From the NCBI GenBank assembly GCA_016930895.1, contig JAFGFV010000080.1:1-18555 (forward strand): 18,555 nucleotides of DNA, written 5' to 3'. Both the position numbers and the translations under genes were made by a program. Source of the DNA: Spirochaetales bacterium. GTDB lineage: Bacteria; Spirochaetota; Spirochaetia; SZUA-6; DRHE01. The stretch's first letter is position 1, and every line of letters starts with the position of its first letter. Of this stretch, positions 7,147 through 14,399 are shown in pieces. The notes under the pieces are model-generated. The model saw nothing but the letters and a program-made list of their open reading frames with translations. It had not been told where the DNA came from and did not search any database.

Positions 7147-8190
7147 TCAACTCTCCCGGACCTCGCAGTACGGGGCGGGACCGGGGCGACACTCGAGGAA
7201 CTGGATGGAGGGATCCACGCCCCGGAGGCGGGCCCGCACGACCTCCAGGTCGCGTTCCAGGCAGCAGATCTTGACCTGAGGCCCCGCGTCGATGGTCTCC
7301 CAGGCGCCGACCCCTTCCCGCCGCAGGCTCCGGCACTCGTGGATCACCGCCACCGTCGCGGGGAGCCAGTAGAGGATCGGGGGGTCGGCGGACAGGATCG
7401 AGGCGTGCATCCTGGCGTAGCTCAGCAGCATGACCTCCCCCAGGTGCTCCAGGTCCCGCAGCCGCAGCGCCTCGAGGGCCCGCGGCAGAAGCTCGGCGGA
7501 GCTTCTGAGCCACGGACGGTAGTAGGGGGAAGTCGCACGGGTGCGCTCCATGGCCTCGCGGGAGGACACGGGCTTGGCCTGCCGGGTCACCACCGCCACC
7601 AGCACGCGAAGCTCCGGCCAGTGCTCCTCCCCGTACAGCGGCCGGGCCGAGCGCGCCCCGGCCGGGAAGAGCACGAACCCCCCGTACACCGAGCGTGCCG
7701 CGGAGGCCGAGCCCGTGCGGGCCAGATCGGAGAGCCTGCCGGCCGGCAGCGTGCGCCCTGCCAGGCACACGCAGGCTGCCGTCAGCGCCGCGAACCCCGA
7801 AGAGGAGCTGGCCAGCCCGGCGGCGGAGGGGAAATCGTTATGGCTCTCCGCGCGGAAGTGCATCGACACCCCGAGGGTGCGCCGCAGACGCTCGAAGAAG
7901 GCGGCGAAGCGCTCTCGCTCCTGCAGGACGCCATCCAGGTAGACCTCGTCGCGCTCGGCCTCGGTCACCGTGGTCTCGGTGCTGACCCCCCCGAGGGTCA
8001 CGGCCAGGCTGGGCGTGGCGGGTCGGTTCTGGGCGGCCAGCGCCTCGGCAGGCTCACCGCGCCCGACTGGAGTCGGGGCTTTGCGCCCTCCAAGAGTCGG
8101 GGCTTTGCGCCCTCCAAGAGTCGGGGCTTTGCCCCAGTATTTGAGGAGGGCCAGGCTGGGCGAGGCCCGGCAGACCGCGACCCGGCTCAT
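7147..8190 (-). CDS. mvaD: Diphosphomevalonate decarboxylase with repeat-derived insertion
   Basis: Converts mevalonate 5-diphosphate to isopentenyl diphosphate. The 347-residue product has the family motifs LALLKYWGK (13-21), PATPSLAVTLGG (57-68), GLASSSSGFAALTAA (125-139), RTGSASAARSVYGGF (158-172) and the catalytic-Asp motif ETIDAGPQVK (298-307). In most family members KYWGK is separated from the N-x-S/P-S-L-x-x-T-L motif by about ten residues. Here about 34 intervene, including three copies of an octapeptide (KAPTLGGR twice, then KAPTPVGR, residues 21-44) encoded by a 24-nt tandem repeat. The frame is kept, so the enzyme is probably still made. The ATG at 8190 overlaps the mvaA stop (ATGA). 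Confidence 0.94.
   Translation of the reverse strand: MSRVAVCRASPSLALLKYWGKAPTLGGRKAPTLGGRKAPTPVGRGEPAEALAAQNRPATPSLAVTLGGVSTETTVTEAERDEVYLDGVLQERERFAAFFERLRRTLGVSMHFRAESHNDFPSAAGLASSSSGFAALTAACVCLAGRTLPAGRLSDLARTGSASAARSVYGGFVLFPAGARSARPLYGEEHWPELRVLVAVVTRQAKPVSSREAMERTRATSPYYRPWLRSSAELLPRALEALRLRDLEHLGEVMLLSYARMHASILSADPPILYWLPATVAVIHECRSLRREGVGAWETIDAGPQVKICCLERDLEVVRARLRGVDPSIQFLECRPGPAPYCEVRES
8062..8135. repeat. 24-nt tandem repeat with palindromic segments inside mvaD
   Basis: Two identical 24-nt units (8071-8094 and 8095-8118) are followed by a partial third that diverges after about 13 nt (8119-8131). The unit begins AGTCGGGGCTTTG. A perfect 7-bp inverted repeat, CCCGACT-GG-AGTCGGG, sits at the left edge (8062-8077), and GGGGC-TTT-GCCCC (8123-8135) forms a perfect 5-bp hairpin at the right edge, so both edges can fold. 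The unit length is a multiple of three and encodes eight residues in the mvaD frame. It could be a local slippage expansion or a small palindromic element tolerated in a coding sequence. I see no other copy in the window. Confidence 0.85.
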
Positions 8191-9509
8191 CCCCCGCTCC
8201 CGGCCCGCAGCCTCCGCAGGACTTCGCCCGCCTCGGCGGCCGTAAAGACCATCTCCCTGCCCAGCTCCTCCGCGACCGCGCGGATCTCCTGGCCCCGCGC
8301 GCCGGCGGTGTAGGCCAGCCGGGCCGCGTGGTATTTCATGTGACCGCGCTGGATCCCGCCGGTCACCAGGGCCAGGACCGCCGCGAGATTCTGGGCCAGC
8401 CCCAGGGCCGCGGCGATCCGCGCCAATCGGCGGCTGTCCGGGTTACCCAGGATGCGCAGGGCGAGCCGGCTGGCCGGGTGGAAAGACACGGACCCGCCCA
8501 CGGTACCGAAAGACAGGGGCAGCTCGAGCCGCCCCTCGAGGCGGTTCCCGTTCAGGCTGTACTCGCTCAACCCCCGGTAGCGCCCGTCCCGGGCCGCCCA
8601 GGCGTGGGCCGCCGCCTCGATGGCCCGGGTGTCGTTCATGGTGGCCAACGCAAGGGAGCTGATTCCGTTCATGATGCCCTTGTTGTGGGTGACCGCCCTC
8701 TCCTCGTCGTCCCGGGCCAGCTCCCCCGCGCGCACGACCCTGCGCGCCACCTCTTCGGCGCCGAAGCGCCCTCCGCCGATACGGCGCAGCCTGTCGACGG
8801 GCAGGGAGAACTGCGCCCGACCCCGGCGCCGGCGCGCGGCGTTGCTCAGGATGCACATGAGGCAGCGGCCCCCGCTCCAGCTCTCCACGGGCTGGCGCAG
8901 GGACTCCGCCACCGTGTTCAGCACGTTGGCCCCCATGGCGTCACGCACGTCGATCAGGACGTCCACCCGGAGGATGCCGGTTTCGGGAAGGATTGTGAGC
9001 TCCAATCCCCGGTAGCCGCCCCCGCGTCGCTTCATGCCCGGCTGGGAGCTGTCCACCAGCTGCCGGATCTCCCCCTCCCGGGCCCGGACGGCGTCGAGGC
9101 CCGCCTCCGGCACCCCATCCACGAAGAGTTGCGTGCTCATCACCGGCTCCGTGGCCGAGGTGACGAAGCCCCCACCCTGGCGGACCAGCCCCGCGGCGAA
9201 GGAAGCGGCCGCCACCACGGAGGGTTCCTCCACCGCCATCGGGATGGAAAGCTCCTCGCCGTCGATCAGGAAGCCTGTCGCCACTCCCACGGGAACCGGC
9301 AGGCAGCCCACCGCGGATTCGACCATCAGGTCGGCCAGGTCGAGCAGACGCTGCCCCGAGCACAGGGAATCCCACTCCTCCTCGGCAGGCCGGCACGACT
9401 GCCTCAGGGCCTCCCGTCGCTGTTCCAGCGGGAGCTTGCGGAACTGATCGGGAAGCCTGGGGCCCGTCCGCTCCAGGGGCTGACCGTGCTCGGGGGGTGC
9501 AGTGCTCAT
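8187..9509 (-). CDS. mvaA: Hydroxymethylglutaryl-CoA reductase, class II
   Basis: Reduces HMG-CoA to mevalonate with NAD(P)H. The 440-residue soluble protein lacks membrane segments and matches the bacterial class II (Pseudomonas mevalonii-like) type. Visible catalytic residues are the Glu in PMAVEEPSVVAAAS (about 94-95), Lys277 in THNKGIMNG, Asp293 in ATMNDTRAIEA, and the C-terminal flap His390 in GHMKYHA. The cofactor-binding DVRDAMGANVLNTV lies at 187-200. Class II HMGRs are about 425-440 residues, as here. The ATG at 9509 lies 12 nt after the prenyl synthase stop. Only a weak ribosome-binding site is visible, so coupled translation is likely. Its stop overlaps the mvaD start. Cofactor preference (NADH or NADPH) cannot be read from the sequence by eye. 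Confidence 0.96.
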   Translation of the reverse strand: MSTAPPEHGQPLERTGPRLPDQFRKLPLEQRREALRQSCRPAEEEWDSLCSGQRLLDLADLMVESAVGCLPVPVGVATGFLIDGEELSIPMAVEEPSVVAAASFAAGLVRQGGGFVTSATEPVMSTQLFVDGVPEAGLDAVRAREGEIRQLVDSSQPGMKRRGGGYRGLELTILPETGILRVDVLIDVRDAMGANVLNTVAESLRQPVESWSGGRCLMCILSNAARRRRGRAQFSLPVDRLRRIGGGRFGAEEVARRVVRAGELARDDEERAVTHNKGIMNGISSLALATMNDTRAIEAAAHAWAARDGRYRGLSEYSLNGNRLEGRLELPLSFGTVGGSVSFHPASRLALRILGNPDSRRLARIAAALGLAQNLAAVLALVTGGIQRGHMKYHAARLAYTAGARGQEIRAVAEELGREMVFTAAEAGEVLRRLRAGSGG

Positions 9510-9521
9510 GTCAGGCGACCA

Positions 9522-10598
9522 TTATCGGGTCCTGGACAGCGAGTAGTCAAGAAGAGCGAGGAGCACCTCGCACTCCTCGCTCCGCGGAGGAGCGAGCCCT
9601 TCGATCAGGGCGCGCCCCGACTCGGCCAGCTGGTTGGCCCGCTCCTGGATCTCGCTGCGGATCCCGAGCCCCTCGGTGAGCTCACGCACGTACTCCACCT
9701 CGGCTTCGCCGATCTGCGGGTTCCCGAAGATCCCGGCCATGCGCTCCACGTCCTTCATGGGGGCCCGGCGCTGCAGGTACCCGTAGTAGAGGGTCTTCTT
9801 GCCTTCCTTGATATCCGACCCCACCGGCTTGCCGGTTTCGGCGGCGTCCCCGAACAAACCGATCTCGTCGTCCTTGATCTGGAAGACCACCCCCAGGGTT
9901 TCCCCCAGGCGTTCCAGGGTCTCCAGGAGCGCAGGCTCGCCGCCCGCCAGTACCCCACCGACCATCAGGGGAAGGGAAAAGGTGTAGCGGCCGGTCTTGT
10001 AGAGGTAGAGCCTGAGCACCTCCTCGTCCAGAACCGGCGAGCCGGAGGCCCCGGCGTAGATGTCCTGCATCTGCGCGACCCCCACGTACCCCAGCTCCCG
10101 GGCGGCCAAGGCCACGATGTCGCGGCAAATCGGGAGGGGAACCTCCAGGCCGCCGAGCACCTCGAAGGCCAGGAAGTAGGCCACGTCCCCGGCGCAGACC
10201 CCGAGAGACTCACCCAGGTGATAGGAGTCGGCCATCCCTGCCGCCTCGGCCAGCTCCGCGTACTGGGAAAAGATGCTCTTCAGGCCGCGGCGGGTCGCGT
10301 CCCGGTCCATGATGTCGTCATGGATCAGCAGGCCGGACTGGAACAGCTCCATGGCCGCGCCGGCGCCGGTGGTCAGGGGGCGCTGCTCGGCGACGCAGGC
10401 GTGGCCATGGGCCACGGAGCAGCCCAGGGACACCAGCCCGCCCCGGATCATCTTGCCCCGGAGAGCGAAATCGAACAGCCGAACGCACAAGTCCCGGCCG
10501 AGGGGGTTCACCCGGCTCAACGCGTCGGCCTTCTCGTCGAAGAGCACGCGCAGGTACTCGCCGATCTCCTGTTTGCGGGCCTGGAAATAGCTGAGCAT
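9522..10598 (-). CDS. crtE: Polyprenyl diphosphate synthase, probably geranylgeranyl diphosphate synthase
   Basis: Chain-elongating trans-prenyltransferase predicted to supply C20 geranylgeranyl diphosphate to the phytoene synthase encoded on the same strand. The 358-residue all-helical enzyme shows GKMIRGGL (49-56), the first aspartate-rich motif LLIHDDIMDRDATRRG (90-105), KTGRYTFSLPL (201-211), the second aspartate motif FQIKDDEIGLFGD (239-251), and GSDIKEGKKTLYYG (260-273). Residues just before the first motif (FQSGLLIH) are mostly small or aliphatic, not the paired aromatics of farnesyl-stopping enzymes, which suits a C20 product but does not prove it. A strong AGGAGGAG ribosome-binding site lies about 7 nt before the ATG. 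The gene sits between the carotenoid and mevalonate halves of the operon. A C15 or mixed-product enzyme is possible. Confidence 0.9.
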   Translation of the reverse strand: MLSYFQARKQEIGEYLRVLFDEKADALSRVNPLGRDLCVRLFDFALRGKMIRGGLVSLGCSVAHGHACVAEQRPLTTGAGAAMELFQSGLLIHDDIMDRDATRRGLKSIFSQYAELAEAAGMADSYHLGESLGVCAGDVAYFLAFEVLGGLEVPLPICRDIVALAARELGYVGVAQMQDIYAGASGSPVLDEEVLRLYLYKTGRYTFSLPLMVGGVLAGGEPALLETLERLGETLGVVFQIKDDEIGLFGDAAETGKPVGSDIKEGKKTLYYGYLQRRAPMKDVERMAGIFGNPQIGEAEVEYVRELTEGLGIRSEIQERANQLAESGRALIEGLAPPRSEECEVLLALLDYSLSRTR

Positions 10599-10620
10599 TG
10601 TCTTTCTCCTCCTCGGGCTC

Positions 10621-11274
10621 TCAGAGTTGGGGTGGAAAGATCCGCAGGGCCCCGAAGAACGCGGCCTGGATCAGGAAGTAGGCCGCCGGTACCCGGCTCC
10701 TGGCGGGGATGCGCAGGAGAGTGAAGGGCAGGCCGCTCGCCAGGGCTATCACGAACCAGGCCACGTAGTTCTGCACCGGAATTCCGGCGGGGCTGTTCAC
10801 GCCGGTCCAGCTCCAGTAGTCCAGCCGCATGGCCGTGGGTTCCAGCAGGAGGTCGAATCCGGCGGCCAAGGCCGCCCCGAGCACGGCGGCGGGCACCGGC
10901 TTGCGCGTGATCATCCGCGCCAGGATCAGGGCCCCCAGGATGACCAGCACCCAATTGAAGGCAATGACCACCGGCACCTTCAGCAGCTTCGGGGCCAGGG
11001 TCGCTCCGTAGGTGTAGGGGCCGAAGATCCGGCCGGTGGCCGTGCCGAGGGCTTCGATGAGGAAAGTGGCCACCAGGACGATCGCCGCCCAGAGGTACAA
11101 GGAAGTGTTCTTCTCCAGGAGCACGGGCAGGAGTGCCAGGACGCCGAAGACGAACAGGAAATACGGAGTCAAGGCCAGCATCCAGGGCAGGGTGGCCGGG
11201 AGCGAATGTCCCAGGAAACCCACCGAGAACATAACGATCATGAGGACGGCCAGGTACAGCTCCCTGCGGCTCAT
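10621..11274 (-). CDS. cruF: Carotenoid biosynthesis membrane protein, CruF-like (DUF422 family)
   Basis: Integral membrane protein of 217 residues with about six or seven hydrophobic segments. It carries the hallmark stretches of the CruF/bisanhydrobacterioruberin hydratase family: FLIEALGTATGRIFGPYTYG (71-90), VPVVIAFNWVLV (100-111), DLLLEPTAMRLDYWSW (141-156) and IPVQNYVAWF (165-174). Characterised CruF proteins hydrate the psi-end of acyclic or monocyclic carotenoids (1',2'-hydratase), so the neighbouring lycopene cyclase and desaturase fit. The start ATG has GAGGAG 7 nt upstream. An eight-residue mini-ORF (ATG at 11297) ends in a TGA overlapping this ATG. Hydratase activity is inferred from the family; other members of this family have no tested function. 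Confidence 0.85.
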   Translation of the reverse strand: MSRRELYLAVLMIVMFSVGFLGHSLPATLPWMLALTPYFLFVFGVLALLPVLLEKNTSLYLWAAIVLVATFLIEALGTATGRIFGPYTYGATLAPKLLKVPVVIAFNWVLVILGALILARMITRKPVPAAVLGAALAAGFDLLLEPTAMRLDYWSWTGVNSPAGIPVQNYVAWFVIALASGLPFTLLRIPARSRVPAAYFLIQAAFFGALRIFPPQL

Positions 11275-11287
11275 GCTCGGTCTCCTC

Positions 11288-11332
11288 GCTCAGGCATGGC
11301 GGCGGCGATCCCCGGCTCAGGCATGGCGGCGG
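11288..11332. repeat. 18-bp direct repeat, 27-bp period, at the crtYcd/cruF junction
   Basis: The 18-bp sequence GCTCAGGCATGGCGGCGG occurs at 11288-11305 and again at 11315-11332. The second copy contains the last codons and stop of the lycopene cyclase gene; the first lies in the 42-nt gap before cruF. It looks like a tandem duplication of the gene's 3' end, stop codon included. The extra copy creates ATG CCT GAG, the start of the eight-residue mini-ORF that ends on the cruF start codon. Confidence 0.8.
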
Positions 11333-12000
11333 ACCCATCGGCGACGCAGGGGCTGATAGAGCAGGATCGCCAGCCCCAGGAGCGAGAAGCTGTAGAAGAA
11401 GTCCTCCAGCGGGATCGTGTAAACCCGGATGCCCCAGATCTCCGCATCGTTGTACAACACCAGGGGCACCGCGGTCAGGACCCCGTTGAAGACCAGAAAG
11501 GGCACGTACGTCAGGGCGATGGCCAGCCAGAAGTGGAAGCTCCTCAGGAGGTCGGGCTGCCACAGCGCCGCCAGCGCCAGCACCGCGGCCACGGCGAGCA
11601 GGACGGTGAGGGTGTAGACGCGGTCCCGGAACGCGATCGCCAGGGCGGCCAGAGCCCCGGCGGCGGCCAGCCACACCCAGCGGGCCACCCGCACGGGGCG
11701 CTCCCGGAAGTAGGCCCGCACCACCTCGTAGATGAAGATGCAGCTGAAGGGCACCACCAGGAAGAACAACAGCTCCCCGGCCGGAAGGCCGCAGAACGAG
11801 AGCTCACCCACGTAACGCACGTTGAAGCCCCAGACCCGGGCGCTGGTCTTGAGCACGTCCCAGGGAATGAACACGAGGGCCACCAGGGCGGTGGCCGCGA
11901 GCACCGCCGGCCACTTCCGGAAGTAGTGCACCCTCCCGTCGAAGGAAAGGGCCAGCGGGATCGCCAGGATGGCCAAATCGATCCAGAGGTAGAGATTCAC
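11317..12000 (-). CDS. crtYcd: Lycopene cyclase, fused CrtYcd type
   Basis: Membrane lycopene beta-cyclase of the small, fused heterodimeric type: 227 residues in two homologous halves, with about six or seven hydrophobic helices. The first half contains WDVLKTSARVWGFNVRYVG and GLPAGELLFF (71-80), then PFSCIFIYE. The second half ends with the more canonical YTIPLEDFFYSFSLLGLAILLYQ-type segment (from residue 194). The usual PxEE/PxED motif is intact in the second half (PLED). In the first half it reads PAGE, with Gly in place of the first acidic residue. Start is GTG at 12000 with GAGG 5 nt upstream, 7 nt after the crtB stop. One or both lycopene ends may be cyclised; the sequence cannot decide. 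Confidence 0.88.
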   Translation of the reverse strand: MNLYLWIDLAILAIPLALSFDGRVHYFRKWPAVLAATALVALVFIPWDVLKTSARVWGFNVRYVGELSFCGLPAGELLFFLVVPFSCIFIYEVVRAYFRERPVRVARWVWLAAAGALAALAIAFRDRVYTLTVLLAVAAVLALAALWQPDLLRSFHFWLAIALTYVPFLVFNGVLTAVPLVLYNDAEIWGIRVYTIPLEDFFYSFSLLGLAILLYQPLRRRWVRRHA

Positions 12001-12007
12001 GAGCGCC

Positions 12008-12856
12008 TCAGCCGCTCACCGCGTTGCCAAGGATGCTCAGGAGAATGCGTGCCCGGGACGGCTTGACCTTGCGCTCGAACACGATCATGGGGTCGGCCTC
12101 GATCCTGCGGGCGGTCCAGTTGTACATGTCCGAGGCGGTCTTGATCGGGATCCGGAAGCGCCGGGGAATGAACCGGAACCCCTTCTCCGCCTCCCGCTGC
12201 CACTGCCGGTAGCAGTCCAGGTGGTGCCGGAGGAACTCCGCGAACTCCAGCGGGTGCGCCTTGAGGTACTGCGGCTCCAGACTGGCCGCAGGCGTGCCGG
12301 CCTTCGACGCGTCCGCCAGCGGCGTGCCGGCGAGCGGAAGGTAGCGCCTCCCGAGGCCCCGGTCTTCGTCGATGTCCCGGATAAAGTTGATGTACTGCAT
12401 GGAGCGCCCCAGGAGCTGCGCGTAGGGATGGGAGGCAGGGTCGAGATCCAGGAGTCGGGCCATGTACAGCCCGATCACCTCTGCGGAGCCGTAGATGTAC
12501 TCCAGGGTCTCCTCCAGGGTGTCGTAGCTGCGCTTCGTGAGGTCCAGCTCCATCGAGTACAGGAACGCCCGGGTCCATTCGGGATCGAAGCCCCTGCGCC
12601 CCGCCAGCTCCACAAAGGCGTCGATGATCGGGTCCCCGCTGGGCCGTCCCGCCAGGGCCTGCTCGTAGGCGTCCCTGAAACCCCGAAACCCCTCGGCATC
12701 CTGAGGAACGGCATCCACGAAGTTGTCCGCCACCCGCACGAAGCCGTACAGGACGAACACCTCCTCCCTCACCGCCCGGGGAAAGAAGAGGCTGGAGTTG
12801 AAGTAGGTCTTGCTCCCGCTCTTGAAGGTCTGGTAGTGGACCCGGTCTACACTCAC
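12008..12856 (-). CDS. crtB: Phytoene synthase
   Basis: Condenses two geranylgeranyl diphosphates to phytoene. The 282-residue protein has both aspartate-rich motifs of the squalene/phytoene synthase family: ADNFVDAV (Asp44 and Asp48) and RDIDEDRGLGRRYLP (Asp161 to Asp165), plus FYSMELDL-type sequence near 99 (FLYSMELDLTKRSYDTLEE) and the YIYGSAEVIGLYM segment. The second motif is followed by RRYLP, typical of phytoene rather than squalene synthases. Start is GTG at 12856, overlapping the crtI stop as GTGA. The frame stays open far upstream, but that part is the antisense-free shadow of crtI and is not coding. A short repeat-bearing loop (AGTPLADASKAGTPAAS, 177-192) lies after the second motif. 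Confidence 0.95.
   Translation of the reverse strand: MSVDRVHYQTFKSGSKTYFNSSLFFPRAVREEVFVLYGFVRVADNFVDAVPQDAEGFRGFRDAYEQALAGRPSGDPIIDAFVELAGRRGFDPEWTRAFLYSMELDLTKRSYDTLEETLEYIYGSAEVIGLYMARLLDLDPASHPYAQLLGRSMQYINFIRDIDEDRGLGRRYLPLAGTPLADASKAGTPAASLEPQYLKAHPLEFAEFLRHHLDCYRQWQREAEKGFRFIPRRFRIPIKTASDMYNWTARRIEADPMIVFERKVKPSRARILLSILGNAVSG
12291..12331. repeat. Short direct repeat inside crtB
   Basis: GGCGTGCCGGC occurs at 12291-12301 and at 12321-12331, 30 nt apart and in the same frame, encoding AGTP twice in the loop after the second aspartate motif of phytoene synthase. An in-frame local duplication is the simplest explanation. The copies diverge quickly outside the 11 bp, so chance in GC-rich DNA is also possible. 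Confidence 0.5.
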
Positions 12857-14325
12857 TGCCGCGCTCCCTGGATGAGCCCGCAAACCACCTGCGCCGCGAT
12901 CAGGACCATGGGCACCCCGATCCCCGGGTGAGTGTACTGGCCCACGTAGTACAGGTTCTGCACCTTCCGGCTGCGGAAACGCGGTCGGAACACCGCCGTC
13001 TGGGTGAGGGTGTGCGCCAGCCCCAGGGCCGTGCCCTGGTAGGCGTTGTAATCCCCGGTGAAATCCCGGTGAGAGAAGATCCTCCGGACCTCCAGAGCGG
13101 AGTGGATCTCCTCCCCGACGACGGCCTCGACGTGCCCGAGCACCTCCTCGGCGTAGCGCTCCCGCACCTCTTCGGGGTCGTCCAGTCCCGGTGCCACCGG
13201 TACCAGCACGAACACGTTCTCCTTGCCCCTCGGAGCGGCCCCGGCGTCGGTCTTGGAGATGCAGCTCACGTAGAAGCAGGGCTTCGCCGGCCAGGACGGC
13301 TTGCGGAAGATGGCGTCGAAGTGACGCTCCCAGTGTTCCGAGAAATACAGGTTGTGATGCACCAGGCGTTCCAGGCGCTTGCCGACTCCCAGATACAGGA
13401 CAAAGAACGAAGGCGCCAGCACCCGCCGCTCCCAGTACCGCGGAGGGTAGCTGCGGTATGGCTCCTCGAGCAGCTGCGTTTCGGCGAAGGCGTAGTCGGC
13501 GTTCACCAGGACCACATCCGCGCCGTACTCGCCGTCCTCCGTGAGCACCTTCCGCGCCACGCCTTTCTCCACCACGATCCTGCGCACGTTCTGGTTCAGG
13601 CGGATCTCCGCCCCCTGCTCGGCCGCCAGCCGGGCCAGGGCCGCCCCCACGCTCTGCAGCCCCCCGGAGGGATAGTGCACCCCCAGGTTCAGGTCCACGT
13701 GCGACATGATCGAGTACAGGGCCGGCGCACGGGCTGGATCGGTGCCCAGGAACACCATGGCGTACTCGAGGAGCTGCCGGGCCCGCCGGTCGTGAAAGTA
13801 GCGGCGCACGGACCTGTCCAGGCGCCCAAACACGTTCATCCGGGAGCCCTCGAGCAGCATCCGCAGGTTCAGGAACTCGAAGAGCGAGGCATACTCCTTG
13901 TACAGGAACTCGCTCATGGCCACGTCGTACTTGTACCTGGCCTTCCGGAGGTAGCCGCGCAGCCGTTCGGCCCCCCCGCGCTCGAAGCTCTCGAACAGCT
14001 CTTCCACCCGCCCCCGGTCCGGGCCGATGTCCACGGGACTCTCCGGCGCAAAGAACACCCGGTAGTAGGGGTCCAGTGCCTGAAGGGCGTAGTATTCCTC
14101 CCGGCGTCTGCCGAACAGGCTGAAGTAGTGCTCGAACACCTCCGGCATCAGGTACCAGGAGGGGCCCATGTCGAACTGGTACCCCTGGTGACTCCACAGC
14201 CGGGCCCGCCCGCCCGGGCAGTCGTTCTTTTCCAGGACTGTCACCTGCCAGCCGTCCCTGCCGAGCAGGGCGGCGGCGGCCAGCCCTCCCAAACCCGCTC
14301 CGACCAGGATCGCGGTTCTCTTCAA
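12853..14325 (-). CDS. crtI: Phytoene desaturase (FAD-dependent)
   Basis: Desaturates phytoene toward lycopene. From the TTG at 14325 the product is 490 residues, with a dinucleotide-binding N-terminus ILVGAGLGGLAAAALL (6-21, GxGxxG at 9-14) and VLEKNDCPGGRA, a central YPSGGLQSVGAALARLA segment, and the C-terminal family signature NLYYVGQYTHPGIGVPMVL (457-475). Length and motifs match CrtI-type desaturases. The frame opens at a GTG at 14355, but TTG is preferred because CAGGAG lies exactly 6 nt upstream and because the GTG falls inside a candidate promoter and has no ribosome-binding site. The number of desaturation steps (three, four or more) cannot be read. It is the first gene of the ten-gene minus-strand operon. 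Confidence 0.94.
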   Translation of the reverse strand: MKRTAILVGAGLGGLAAAALLGRDGWQVTVLEKNDCPGGRARLWSHQGYQFDMGPSWYLMPEVFEHYFSLFGRRREEYYALQALDPYYRVFFAPESPVDIGPDRGRVEELFESFERGGAERLRGYLRKARYKYDVAMSEFLYKEYASLFEFLNLRMLLEGSRMNVFGRLDRSVRRYFHDRRARQLLEYAMVFLGTDPARAPALYSIMSHVDLNLGVHYPSGGLQSVGAALARLAAEQGAEIRLNQNVRRIVVEKGVARKVLTEDGEYGADVVLVNADYAFAETQLLEEPYRSYPPRYWERRVLAPSFFVLYLGVGKRLERLVHHNLYFSEHWERHFDAIFRKPSWPAKPCFYVSCISKTDAGAAPRGKENVFVLVPVAPGLDDPEEVRERYAEEVLGHVEAVVGEEIHSALEVRRIFSHRDFTGDYNAYQGTALGLAHTLTQTAVFRPRFRSRKVQNLYYVGQYTHPGIGVPMVLIAAQVVCGLIQGARQ

Positions 14326-14343
14326 GCTCGACTCCTGCGCATG

Positions 14344-14372
14344 AATATGTACCACAGATCGAAGTAGATCAA
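14344..14372 (-). promoter_or_regulatory. Candidate sigma-70-like promoter for the carotenoid/mevalonate operon
   Basis: On the minus strand, TTGATC (14372-14367) and CATATT (14349-14344) are separated by 17 nt, each matching four of six consensus bases. Transcription would begin near 14337, just at the CAGGAG ribosome-binding site of crtI, giving a very short leader. The region is AT-richer than its surroundings. This is a by-eye match only. Confidence 0.4.
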
Positions 14373-14399
14373 GCGTCTTGGGGGCTGTGGCAATGGACG

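Noticed and set aside
4464..7274. Several plus-strand open frames across 4464-7274, the longest being Arg/Pro-rich
   Set aside because: Antisense shadows of the mevalonate kinase, phosphomevalonate kinase and secreted-protein genes. Strongly biased composition and no motifs.
8062..8135. CRISPR array
   Set aside because: Repeats are directly adjacent with no spacers, lie inside mvaD in frame, and no cas genes are nearby.
8328..10724. 798-codon open frame on the plus strand opposite mvaA and the prenyl synthase
   Set aside because: Antisense shadow: low-complexity, no domain motif, and it overlaps two well-identified genes over their whole length.
12857..14197. Long N-terminal extension of phytoene synthase, apparently a 729-residue fusion
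   Set aside because: The extension is crtI read in another frame. Homology to phytoene synthase begins just after the GTG at 12856, which couples with the crtI stop.
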